A stretch of 64,000 nucleotides of DNA, from NCBI GenBank assembly GCA_928212115.1, contig CAKMRJ010001112.1:411073873-411137872 (forward strand). Direction: 5' to 3'. The position numbers and the translations under genes are program-made. Below, piece after piece: positions 21,939-32,691 of the stretch. This DNA comes from Lactuca virosa (taxonomy: Eukaryota; Streptophyta; Magnoliopsida; Asterales; Asteraceae). Positions within the stretch are counted from its first letter, which is position 1. Each line of letters begins with the position of its first letter. The notes beneath the pieces were generated by a model that saw nothing but the letters and a program-made list of their open reading frames with translations, was not told the origin of the DNA and ran no database searches.

Positions 21939-22620
21939 AACCACCCTAGTGGTGGCCGGCGGTGGCACGTGGTGGCAGGAGGTGGAAACCGCCGCCTCAC
22001 GGCGGTGGCGTTGCCTTTTCTTGATTTCCAGGCCGTGATATACTCACACAATGAAGAAAAACACCATGATATGCATATCCATCGCTAACAACACACAAAT
22101 ATAGACCACCCCTGTCGTGGCGTGAGGCAGTCGAACGGAAAAGCGGCGACATAATATTCATCGAAACCCCAACAGCATCGCAGCACCAGACAGAAGCGGA
22201 GAAGGAAAGAAAGAATACGGCAAGGAGGTAGCGGTTATCCGTCATCTGGAACAGCAGCAACGGGCCATGCTATCACGACACTCCACTGCCCACGACTGGG
22301 TATCGGCTTCGTAGCTTGTGGTTTCTCGGACAACAAAACAGCGGCGATGATCGACGACCCTTGCGTGATACCGGCGGCCACTTGTCTTCAACGAAAACAG
22401 GCAGCGGCGGAGCAGCAGCGCTACAGCGGCGGCGAACGATGTTACTGCAGAATAAAGGTGGCGGCAGTTGAAGAAGGAGAAGAAGAAAAAATGGTGGAGG
22501 TTTGGTGCTCGCTTGGAGGCCGCTGGCTGATCGGAATGGGTGGCGGCGCCGGTGGTGGGAGGCATAAGGGTGGTGGTGGCGGTTACATTCTTTCCTAGGG
22601 TTGGGGTTAGGGTTAGGACA

Positions 22621-22628
22621 TATTTATA
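22621..22628 (-). promoter_or_regulatory. TATA box of the long gypsy LTR
   Basis: TATAAATA on the minus strand (CCATATAAATATG). Next to it are AGGGTTAGG units (22595-22617) resembling telo-box motifs common near plant transcription starts. Confidence 0.6.
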
Positions 22629-23139
22629 TGGAGGTTGCATGAGAGGGTGGCGGGTTATGCCCGTAACTTTCAAGTCTTGTTTCATTTTTACACTTCCAGC
22701 CCTCCCCATAAGAATATTTTCAAAATAACTCCAATATTTACCATTTAAACCCTGCCTCCTGAAACCCTTTACAGATTAAGTCCGAATTTTACAAAACATC
22801 CCCTCCCTCTACAAATCCTTTTCAAATTTGATCCATAATTTACTCTTTAGCCCCTGCTTCCATAAATCCTTTCAAATTAAGTCCCAATAAATTACCAAGT
22901 AGTCCCTGCCTTCATAAATATTTACAAAACCAATCCAAAACTTACACTTTTAACCCCCAACTTCTAAAATTGTAACAATTAACTCCTCGAGACCAACACC
23001 CTGCTATATAATTATTGATTTTAGGGTTACTATTCATTCAATAATTTGTTTATTTATTTATTTAATAAACATGGTGTTACATAAACTAACATAACAAAGT
23101 TTAATACAATCGCCAATAAAAGTGATAAAGTAGTTATAC

Positions 23140-23748
23140 ACCGTTATATTAATCCAAGGGGTTTAGTTGTCCTTTCAACGAACTTGAATGTTTGGTGTGT
23201 TAACTTTGACTCAACACAACTATTGCATCCATATTTTGACTTATATGAAAGTGAGGTATGTGTTCAAGTTTGATTAACCATCTTAACATGTCAAGATTAA
23301 CATGTCCAAATCTAGCATGTCACACATTAGAAATTTAAGCAAGTAAGCGGAAGAGTTATCGAACTCATTGATATTAGGCTTATTAGCCTATATATGGAAT
23401 TTAAACAATCCACCATCTTCATAGACCTTGCCTACAAACATACTTTTTTAGGTTATTACAAACTTATTGGACTCAAAAACCAAACAAAATCCATGTTTGT
23501 TCAAAAACCATCCATACACTAAGTTCTTCTATGGAACATACAACACATCATTAAGTGTTAGCTCTTTTCTATGTTATACCATTTCTGGAAGGTTTCAAAC
23601 ACCAAATTTAAGTGTTTAGAATCACAATGTCAAGAATAGATTTTTGCCTCAACTTGGACAACCTTATAAGAGACACTCCCTCTTTGAGAACACATGGCGT
23701 GTAGCACCCATATCAATCCATCACTCAATGGAGTTAGCATCCATAAAG
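23140..23748 (-). pseudogene. Decayed copia pol (protease to integrase start), left part
   Basis: On the minus strand, broken frames give a protease-like motif (WIDMGATRHV, about 23690-23725), then TLNDVLYVP, then the integrase zinc-domain motif WHARFGHVN-like (about 23270-23310). Many stops and shifts. The insertion of the 12-kb element at 23754 splits the gene just before the protease; its other side is at 35959. Integrase catalytic domain, RT and RNase H are not seen here. Confidence 0.65.
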
Positions 23749-23753
23749 TTTAC

Positions 23754-24083
23754 TGATGAGATTAAAATGTTTAGATCGATAAGATTCTTAAACAAACAAA
23801 TCAAGAACACAATGAAAATAATAACACCAGATGAATCAATGCTTGTGCCGAATGATTAATCAGTCACGACCTCAGAAGAACTCTATAAAGAATTGCTACT
23901 GTAGAGGTGTGTTAGGGTTACAATACGATCAAAAGAAAACTATCAAAAGCGTCCACTCTAAGATGCATGCATGCACTATATAAAGTAAACCCTAATAAAT
24001 GTAAACGGCTGGACAGGCCCATAACCGAGAACATAATAGACCTAAATGAAAGGCCCAATGTCGCAACACTTCATAGCCCAACA
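23754..24083 (-). repeat. 3' LTR of the 12-kb copia element
   Basis: 330 bp, preceded by TTTAC and followed by the polypurine tract. It aligns end to end with 35624-35953. Confidence 0.95.
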
Positions 24084-24100
24084 ATCTCCCCCTTTGCTTC
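24084..24100 (-). other. Polypurine tract of the 12-kb element
   Basis: Minus strand GAAGCAAAGGGGGAGAT, directly against the 3' LTR and 15 bp after the extra ORF stop. Confidence 0.85.
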
Positions 24101-24115
24101 AATTGAGGCGAGAGA

Positions 24116-27100
24116 TCACTGCTGCAGAACCTGTGTGGTCTTCTTGACGGTTTTGAACAGCTTCGGTATGATAGCAAGAATGGTGTGTCGAAAGTTGATA
24201 TACTACAGAATCATGTCATTGAAGACCTTCTTTGCAGCATCATCGTTGGATTTACATCTGTCCAGAATATGTTCAAGAGCAACAGTGGAAAACAGATGCT
24301 TGTCAACCAAGGCGAACAAGCAGTTTAGTGGAGGAGTCGAACCTCCAACATCTTTAGTAAACATCACCGTTAGATGTTCGGTATCAATCTTGCCCATACA
24401 AATCTTGTTCACATCACTAGCTTTGCCAATTGGTCTGACAGTAGTCTTCTTCCTCAGAGTCGAAGCGATCTCCTGATCAAGCTTCGCTGCTTCGTGAATA
24501 TAGGCCACCAACATTCTCGGTATATCAAATTGCGTGTCTTTAGAATTAACCAAGTCAAAGGAAATGACTGGTTCAAGCCAATGAGTGCTCGGGGATTCAA
24601 TCGCTTCCTTCAGCAAGTTTTCCAATGTCCATAATGAAAAAAGTATTTACTTCGTTCCAAAATGTCATGGGCAGCTTTAGCTTTCCTTTCCCTCTCTTCG
24701 GTTTCACGGGTTTGCTTTAACAATTCCTCTTGATTCACATCATCTTCGACTCCACTTTCACCAACAACTTTATTTCCTTTATCTTGAACAGTTGAACTCG
24801 AAGCTTCATTATCCTTCGGTTCTGTGGTGACACTTGGTTTAACAGGAGGAGGTGGCGGATTTTCGGTTGTTTGACTTTTGGAGGTTTGTTTTGGTGGATC
24901 TTTACTTGCTTCTCCCCCTTGTTTTGGAGGGACGTCCGCCTCCGAAACACCTTCGATTCGGCTCAAAAGATCAAGGGCAAGACGCAATTTTTCAGCCAAA
25001 CGTCTCCTGATAGTAATGGTGAGAACTGTATCATGAGCATCGAGGAGATCGACCAAAAGAGCGTGAATATCAGCAACACATGTTTTCACAATTGTACGTT
25101 CGGTCTTGAGATCGACAATCTCTTTCGGTGCTTGATTGAGCTTGATAGACTGAGTTTTGAGTAAAGTGGCTTGTCGAGCGACCTCATCCATCACTTTATT
25201 TTCCATAGCCAGATCAGCCTAGAGTTTGTCTAAGCGAGAGTTGATTGACTCGGTGAGCGCCGATTGATCAGTTTGGATGTCAGACCGAACCGTTTCAAGC
25301 TTTACTAGTTCGACTTGGAGAGAGGAAATAAGCTTCTCGACAGAAGAAGTCATTGTGTTGACATGTTTTTGCGACTCAGCTTGAAGAGACTGCAAGAATG
25401 CCTTAGCATCGGCCATTAGTTTATCGACTTTTTCGGTCGCTGTCTTAGTGGATTCATCGAAGGCTTTGGTTGCTTTATCGATTGAAGTATCATGCTGCTG
25501 AACCAAAGTGGCTACTAAAGCTTGTATAGCAGCATCAGAATAAGCCGAAGTGGAGGATTGAGATGAAGAAGCGAGCAAAGTATCAAGCTTCTCATTTAAC
25601 TCCTTGAGATGCTTCTTGGTGACAGGGGCATCATCATCGTCGTCACTTTGAATAGTATAGGGACTGTAGTGAAAAGAATCGAAATCCATATCAGCGCCAC
25701 CGAGAACAGTATCTGATTCGTCTGAGTTGATTGGCGACAAAGGTTTTGAGGTAATGGGGGTTTCAACACCTGAAGTTTGTGCCCCCGCATCAGATGCGTT
25801 GACAGGAGGTGTGGGTATTGTAGAAGTTGTGGCGGTGGTCGCTTCGGTGAATAATGGTGGTGGTAGAGGTGTTGAAGTAGGAATTTGAGTGGAAGTTGGT
25901 GGAGGGCATGGAGCGATTGAAATAGGAACAGTGGTGTGATGAGGAGAAGGAGGTGGAGAAGAAACAATGTTAGTCTAGATTACCTCTGGAGTGACTTCTC
26001 GGACCGAATCATCAGAATTATCTTGCTCCGGCTCTTGTTCATCTTCAACATCTTGATCTGAAGGAACATATTCACTGTCACTTGATGATGGAGCTTTCGC
26101 CTTGGTATCCATCTTTTTCAGTTTGCGCTTCTTTGGAGCCGAAGGGTCTGCAGTGGAATCCTTTCGCTTCTTTGGAGTGATAGGCTTAGAAGAAGGCCCT
26201 TCTTGAATTTCCTTCCTCGGATCCCCTTTCTTGCCCCTTTTGGCTGGTTTATCATCTATATCAAGCGATTGTTGCATCTCTGGGGTCAGCGGTCTCGGTC
26301 CAGAAGCTGGAAGCTTTTTGTACTCACTGATTAGTTTGCTAGCCTTTGAGACACACGAATACATGGACTCCAGAATTGAACCAATAAAAGGAAATTTGGT
26401 TAAAGCAGCTACAATGATTTTGGTGGTGTGAAACGTGGCAATCGTAGACTTCAAGGAATCCGCCATAACTGGAACTTGGAACTTCTCCATTGCACGTTGT
26501 GTGATAATCGTCCAAAATCTCCCACAAGATATCTCAGTGTGACGAGATGAAGAGTTCAGACTTTGAATCAATTGGGCCCAGAGAATCGAACCATAGTCAA
26601 GGTTGATTCCATGATACAGACCATAGAGAATGGTCATGAAACTCTTGCTAGCGCCATCAGAACCTGCAACACGTTCAGAAAAACTCTTCGATAGAAGAGT
26701 AAACAATCCATTCCAGTGAGGAGGAAGGCAGGACTTCTTAACCTTGGTGATAGTAGTGAGAATATCGTTGTACCCCATGTTATAGAACATCTCGAAGAGT
26801 TGTACAGTGGAAATCGAGTCGGAGTTCATCAATGATTCTCCAGAAGGTAGCCCTAAAAGTGAACAGAATCGAGCCTTCGAGACAGAAGTCTTTTATCAAA
26901 AATCTCAAATAAAATTTTTTCATCGGCCTTGATGTATTTTGCAGAAGAATAAACCTGAGAAAGAATAGACATTGGAACAACGTCGACTTTTGTAATGGCA
27001 TTCACCAATGGTGAGTATTTCAAACATTCGATAATCTGCAACATGTAGGAATCATAGTAGTACAACACCAAGTTGATAATTAGATTCTGATTGGGCTTGA

Positions 27101-27155
27101 TTGTAAGGTGAGAGGATTGAGCGGTGTTGTCTTGAATGGAAGAAGAGTCTGCCAT
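24116..27155 (-). pseudogene. Extra ORF downstream of pol (env position), broken
   Basis: Begins at ATG 27153-27155 in strong context (ACAATGG) and ends at TGA 24116-24118, about 1,010 codons. Two frameshifts (near 26870 and 24640) and in-frame TAGs (25975, 25219, 24203) break it. In order: a helical N-terminal domain of ~320 residues (motifs LPPHWNGLFTLLSKSF, CGRFWTIITQRAMEKF); basic PKKRK and PKKRKLKK clusters that look like nuclear localisation signals; an acidic stretch (DQDVEDEQEPEQDNSDD); a Pro/Thr/Ser-rich stretch; a SDDDDDAP acidic patch; a long coiled-coil-like part with Gln/Ser/Thr heptads; a second Lys/Glu-rich part; and a C-terminal domain. I see no signal peptide and no clear membrane segment. 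The position matches env-like ORFs of Sireviruses, but the make-up suggests a nuclear or particle-associated coiled-coil protein. Function unknown. Confidence 0.75.
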
Positions 27156-27243
27156 TGTTGAAGCTTAGTGGGGAAGATGAATAGTAGTAGTGAAAAAATC
27201 GACGTATGAAGGTGGTAAAGAGGAGAATGGAATGGAGGAAAAT

Positions 27244-27251
27244 CCTTTATA
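27244..27251 (-). promoter_or_regulatory. TATA-like box upstream of the extra ORF
   Basis: TATAAAGG on the minus strand, about 90 nt before the ATG at 27155, followed by a CT/ACT-rich leader. It could drive a separate mRNA for the extra ORF. Confidence 0.4.
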
Positions 27252-27255
27252 CAAT

Positions 27256-28954
27256 TTCTAGGAGAGAGAAAGTTTCCTTAATGATGATGGTGTGACGTAC
27301 TGAAACGTCGCCTAAAAAGTAGCGATTTGACAACTGTCGTTCCCCAAAAGGCGTGTCAGGCGGCGTGATGATAGGTGATCGTTTCAAATTCACACGCCGT
27401 TTTCAAAATCTTATCCATTCATCTTCTCTTTAGAGTAACCAATCGTTTCAAATTCCCTTTCGAAACCAATTTTCCCATTTCGCCTTACATGCCAAAAAGA
27501 TTGATTTAGCATCCGTCACTTCTTTAATAAAAAGACCACCGTTGGTTGTAGAAGCGAAACAACAATTTTGAAAATTGCCCTTGAAACAACGAACCTGACC
27601 TTGGAAGATCATAAAGAACTTCGTGCAAGAGTGTGCCAAAGAAAAAGAAATAAAGCAAGTTATTTATGTGGGATATTAGTGATGTCTTTTAAAGACACAA
27701 AACTGTGGATCCCGGGCATGAATCTCTTCCTTCACAGTCAAGAGAGACTGAGAAGTGTCTGTGTGGTTTCCCGTTGAAGTACGATCAAATGCTTGTTAAG
27801 AAGCAATGAAAGGCATTTTTTCAAGATTCGGTTATAAGGGTGGCTTTCGCTTCAACTGAACTACAGATCTTGATATAAGACCGAAAGTCGAGTGAAGTAC
27901 TTGTGTGGCCAGTGTAACCAAAAACATCAAGTAGGTGGGTTCATTTTTCAGTGACTTGGGTAGAAATGTCCTTGTGTTGGAGCATTTCGTAAAGATCTCA
28001 TAAAGTAAAATAAAAGAGATTTCATGGTGCCGACCATAAAGGTGGTTTCGTTAATACATGGGTGAAAACTAGACCATCTGATTGTTCACCATGAATTCAG
28101 TTAAGGTATTGGATTGTGGGTTTCACTCAGTACGTGGTGAAACGAAACTAAGATCATTAACACAGATTTTGTGTAACCATAAACCTCAGTGGTAAATGTT
28201 GAGAGTCTCAAGGGTTACGATCATGAAGCGTAATGAAATGGAGAAAAGTATAAAGGTGGTTAAGGAACCGAAAGTACCTCTGCTATACAATAAGGACCGA
28301 GCAGATAACTCTTAACTTAGTGTGAGAAGAGTAAGGTAGCTCATTACTTAAGTGATTTTGTAGCCTGATTGGGAAGAAACGATTTGTATATATCGAATCA
28401 GTAAGGCTTCACTTAGAGTTTGTGAGGCTTTGGTCAACATGCAGCAACATGCTTCTAGGGACACTTAGCTAGTATACAGAGTAAGAATATATACCTTTGC
28501 CATGATTCATGGTTGAGACACGCAATAAGTTTGATAGAATTCAAAAACAAATACAAGAAAATATTTTTTTGTTTTGATAGATCTGAAAAAAAAAAACAGA
28601 ATGGAAATTTTTTTTTTATTTTTGATGATAAAAAAATGACATAAAAACAAAAGAAGAAAAATATTTTTGTGTTTTAGATTTTTCTGAAAAAGACATAAAA
28701 ACAGAAAGGAAAAATAAGTGTACAAAAAGTATACATAATGAACCAGTCGAACGTTAGCCTTTGAATAGATGAGGCGAAATAGACCGAGCGTTCGGTTCAT
28801 TCCGGTTACCGAAAAATCCGGAACCGAAATAGACCGAGCGTTCGCTCTATTTTGCTTGTTGAATTTTAAAGAGGCGAAAGCGAAAGTGAACTTTAATGAA
28901 GCGAAGATGGGTTCGGTATAGATTCAGCTTCCATCATTCCTAAGCCTTGGAGAT
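27256..28954 (-). other. Spacer between RNase H and the extra ORF
   Basis: Noncoding. A/T homopolymer runs at 28555-28720. The phrase ATAGACCGAGCGTTCG occurs twice (28770-28845). Blocks at 28060-28260 resemble 4380-4620 of the smaller copia element. Short frames here have no recognisable product. Confidence 0.6.
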
Positions 28955-31900
28955 ATCGCAGTGCAATATGTTTCGTCTTGGAATGCTGCACTGGGTTGTG
29001 ACAAATACGGATTGCACTTTCTGAGTCACAATATAAGGGAATTTTCTTCATATTCAATCCACAATCCCTTAGTTGGATTTGGATCCAGACGACCTGTGAG
29101 GTACAAGATGTTGCTGCAATATATTCAGCTTCGGCACTAGATAGGGATACACAAGTTTGTTTCTTGGACTGCCAACTAACGAGTTTACCATCAAGAAATT
29201 GACAACCTCCAGTTGTGCTCTTTCAGTCTAGACCACATCCTCCAAGATCGGCATCAGAGAATGCTTGAAAAAAGAATCCTGATTTGGATGGATACCATAT
29301 CCCTAGAGACGAGGTTCGCTTCAAGTACCTGAGGATGTTCTTGACAGCCACCATGTGAGGTTCGCATGGATTGGCTTGAAACCTGGCACAATAACAAACC
29401 GAAAACATGATATCCGGTCTACTTGCTGTAAGATACATTAGTGACCTAATTATTTTACGATAAAGAGTCATGTCGGCAGCTGGTATCCAGGGATGGTGTC
29501 AGCTTCGTCCCGAACGCCATTGGAACCTTTACTCTTGAGTCTCCCGTCATGCCAAATTTTGCTAGTAACATCTTTGTGTAAGCCTCCTGGTTGATAAAAA
29601 TGCCTTCTGGTCCCTATCTTATGTTCAAGACAAGGAAAAAGTTAATTGGACCCATTGAGCTCATCTCAAATTTAGTCTCCATCAATTTTCGGAATTCAGC
29701 TGTTAAACTGGGATTTGTAGAACCGAAGATGATGTCATCGAAGTAAATTTGGACTATCATTAGGTGGTCACCCTCTTTCTTGCGAAAGAAGGTTGGGTCA
29801 ACCGAACCTTGTTTGAATTTAGACATTTTCAGAAAATGAGTTAAAGTTTCATACCAGGCTCTGGGGGCTTGCTTTAGACCGTAAACTGCTTTGTCAAGAA
29901 TGTAGCAATGATCAGGATATTTCTCATTCACGAAACCCGGTGGTTGTTCAACGTATACAGTTTCTTCCAATTCCCCATTCAGGAAGGCACACTTAACGTC
30001 CATTTGAAAAACTTCAAAATTCTTGTGTGCCGCGTATGCCAGAAAGATACGCACGGATTCTAACCTAGCAACTGGAGCGAAGGTTTCCTCATAATCGATT
30101 CCTTCTTCCTGAAAATATCCTTTCACTACCAGTCTCGCTTTGTTCCGTATCACATTCCCTTCTTTATCCACATTATTACAGAATACCCATTTTAAGCCAA
30201 CTACAGATGCATCCTTTGAAGTAGGAATCAGTCTCCAGACTCGGTTTCTCTCAAACTCGTTAAGTTTGTCTTGCATAGACTGTACCCAATCAGAATGATC
30301 GAGTGCAGTGTAGGCAGTTTTCGGTTCTATCTTGGAGACAAACGAATTAAACATGCAATATTCAACTTGTGAGAATAAAGTAGTTTGTTTCGCTTTAATT
30401 TGAGAGTGTGTGAGGACTCCCTCAGATGATTCACCAATCACTTGTGTTTTCGGACGATCTCTTGTCCATTTAGCGAGTGGAGGGTAATCCGGATCATAGG
30501 CAGGATCTAGTTCAGCATTCACTTCCTCTTCGAATTCTAACTGAACGTCCGAATTATCATTTGTATTCTGATTCTCCCACTCGAATGATGAGACGATTTC
30601 AACATCAGGTTCAGAATTCTCCCCCTCGATTGGACTTTCATGGGTCTTGGTTGGAGATGAGTTCTCCCCCTGGAGAGGCGAATCTTGTTTACTTGATGAA
30701 GGAAAGTCCTCCCCCTGCAGTGTCGTGCTGTCTTTTGGAGTGCTATCATTTGGCGTTCTTGAAGCATGAGGTTCGCTTGGACTCTGGGGTTCGCTTTCCA
30801 TGTCTTTTGCAGCGTCATCGATTATCTTCTTTAGGTTGTCGATTTTTTTATCGGTTGTATTCGCTTCAGAGTGGATACCCTTTTCTGGTTCGTCAAAAAG
30901 TAACATGTACTCTTCAAACAGGTTGGATATCGGTGTCGTGACTTTACCAGTAGCAGGAAATATTTCCTCCACGGAACCTTCGCTTGATTGGAATTTCTTC
31001 ATGTAATTGTCATCAAACGTGACATAATAGGTTTCTTCTAACTTCTTTGATCTTTTGTTAAGAACCCTATATGCCTTGGAGGTTAGAGAGTACCCCAAGA
31101 AAATCCCTTCATCAGCTTTCAGATCAAATTTGTTTCGGTTCTATTTGGAGTTGAAGATGAAACATCTCGAACCGAAGACATGGAAAAACTTTACGTTAGG
31201 TTTGCGATTATTAAGGATTTCATAAAGAGTGACAGAAAATCGCTTATTGAGAAAGGATCGGTTCTGGGTATAGCAAGCAGTAGCGATAGCATCGGCCCAT
31301 AAATATAGAGGAGGAGAAGCGAAGCTGAGCATGGTTCGGGCTGCTTCACACAAGGATCGGTTGCGTCTTTCAACAACTCCATTCTACTGTGGAGTGTAAA
31401 GAGCAGAGAAATTGTGTGTAACTCCCTTTTCGGCTAGAAATTCTTCAAAATCGTGGTTCTTGAATTCCAATCCGTTGTCGCTTCTAATGTTACGAACTAG
31501 CTTTCGCAACTGAACTTCCACTTGCTTTATGAAGTTCTGCAGCTTTGGAGTAGCCTCTGATTTCTGTTTAAGAAAATATACCCAAGATCAACGGGAAAAA
31601 TCATCAACAATAACAAGTATAAACTTACTACCACCGATTCTTTCAACTGCAGATGGTCCACATAGATCAATATGAAGAAGCTCAAGAGGCTCGATGATCT
31701 TTGTATTTACAAGAGTTGGATGACTCTTTCTGCTTTGCTTTCCCATTTCGCATGCAACGCATAGATGCTCCTTATCAAACTTCAAGAGGGGAAGACCTCT
31801 CACATGATCACCAAGAACGAGCTTGTTGATATCTTTAAAGTTGAGGTGCGAGAGTCTTCGGTGCCATAACCAACTTTCATCAGAGTGAGCCTTAGTTAGT

Positions 31901-32280
31901 AGACATACAGCAGGCTTCCCTCGTATCAGATTTAGATTAAGTGGATACATCTCACCTTTTCGCTGCAACTTCAGTAGAACCATTTTCGTTTTCTTCTCTA
32001 TTATTTCTGATCCTTCATCAGCGAATGAAACCTTCACACCGGTTCCCACAACCAACTGTGAAACGCTGATTAGGTTGTGTTGCAATCCTTCCACATAGGC
32101 AATTTTACGGATTGAGAAATCTCCATTTGTAATCATCCCGTAGCCCTTTATCGTGCCATAAGAGTTGTTTCCGTATTTGACACATCCGCCATCCTTGAGA
32201 GCACAAAACTCCCTCAGCTATTCCTTCCTTTCTGTCATGTGACGCGAGCAGCCACTATCAATATACCATTCGTCGTCGAA
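28955..32280 (-). pseudogene. Copia pol: protease, integrase, RT, RNase H, broken
   Basis: Reading leftward: protease active site WYIDSGCSRHMT (about 32235-32275); integrase zinc domain (LWHRRLSHLNF ... CVACEMGK) and core with HIDLCGPS, SDNGLEF and the NGVVERRNR glutamate region (31141-32136 and beyond); RT with ARLVVKGYFQEEGIDYEETF, DVKCAFLNG, YGLKQAPRAWY and catalytic YFDD (29614-31098); RNase H with FSDADLGGC, SLSSAEAEYIAA and CDSESAIRICHNP (28955-29471). Stops fall at about 32218, 31588, 31389, 31141, 29614 and 29223, with a shift near 29480. After KTKHIALRYL (about 28955) the frame is lost, so the RNase H tail is missing. Domain order is Ty1/copia. Confidence 0.92.
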
Positions 32281-32691
32281 CTGCTCGTCACGTATAATCT
32301 GCAAAAATTAAGCAGATTTAGGAACCCAAAGTTGTTTGGGTCCTGGTGAGCCTTTTACAGGATAAGGAAAAGAAATAGAAAGATCAACCATATACATTCG
32401 TTTTATTAAAGTGGTTTCGTCTTTTCTTTTAATGGTGAAAACTTTGATTTTGTTATTTGCTTTGTTAGAATCAGTTTGTTTTTCTTTATGTTGATTCTTA
32501 ACAACTCTTTCCGTATCCTTCCTAGGGTTAGAGGTCGTCTTCTTTATTTGCTCTTTTGAATCGGAGACAAGCTTCCCTTTTCCTTTAACATCATTGAGAG
32601 GACTTTGGTTCGGTTAAGAGCGAGGATGGTTGTTTTTCTCGGTGAAATTTCTTGGTGAAGATGACCTGTAAGCGACATGTTCCTTATGTTT

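Larger units (their letters stand above)
20351..23081 (-). repeat. Long gypsy LTR fragment
   Basis: The right edge GGTGTTACA at 23081 is a minus-strand LTR start (TGTAACACC). A TATA box lies at 22621-22628 on the minus strand. Downstream of it in the element direction come a GC-rich GGTGGC-type block (21650-22600), a dense GGCCCA region (20990-21560) and a 33-bp minisatellite. Open frames in the GC-rich block (22242-22709 minus, 22347-22598 plus) have low-complexity products and match no family I know, so I do not call them genes. The left side is cut by the array at 20345. Confidence 0.6.

Noticed and set aside
22595..22617. Telomere-like AGGGTTAGG run as an interstitial telomere
   Set aside because: Only two or three degenerate units, next to a TATA box; more like telo-box promoter motifs.
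22242..22709. 155-codon minus-strand frame in GC-rich sequence
   Set aside because: It lies downstream of an LTR TATA box in low-complexity GGTGGC sequence and has no recognisable domain. An LTR-encoded small protein cannot be excluded but is not supported.
30477..30941. 154-codon plus-strand frame inside pol of the 12-kb element
   Set aside because: It is antisense to the Ser/Pro-rich linker between integrase and RT, which is the supported coding strand.
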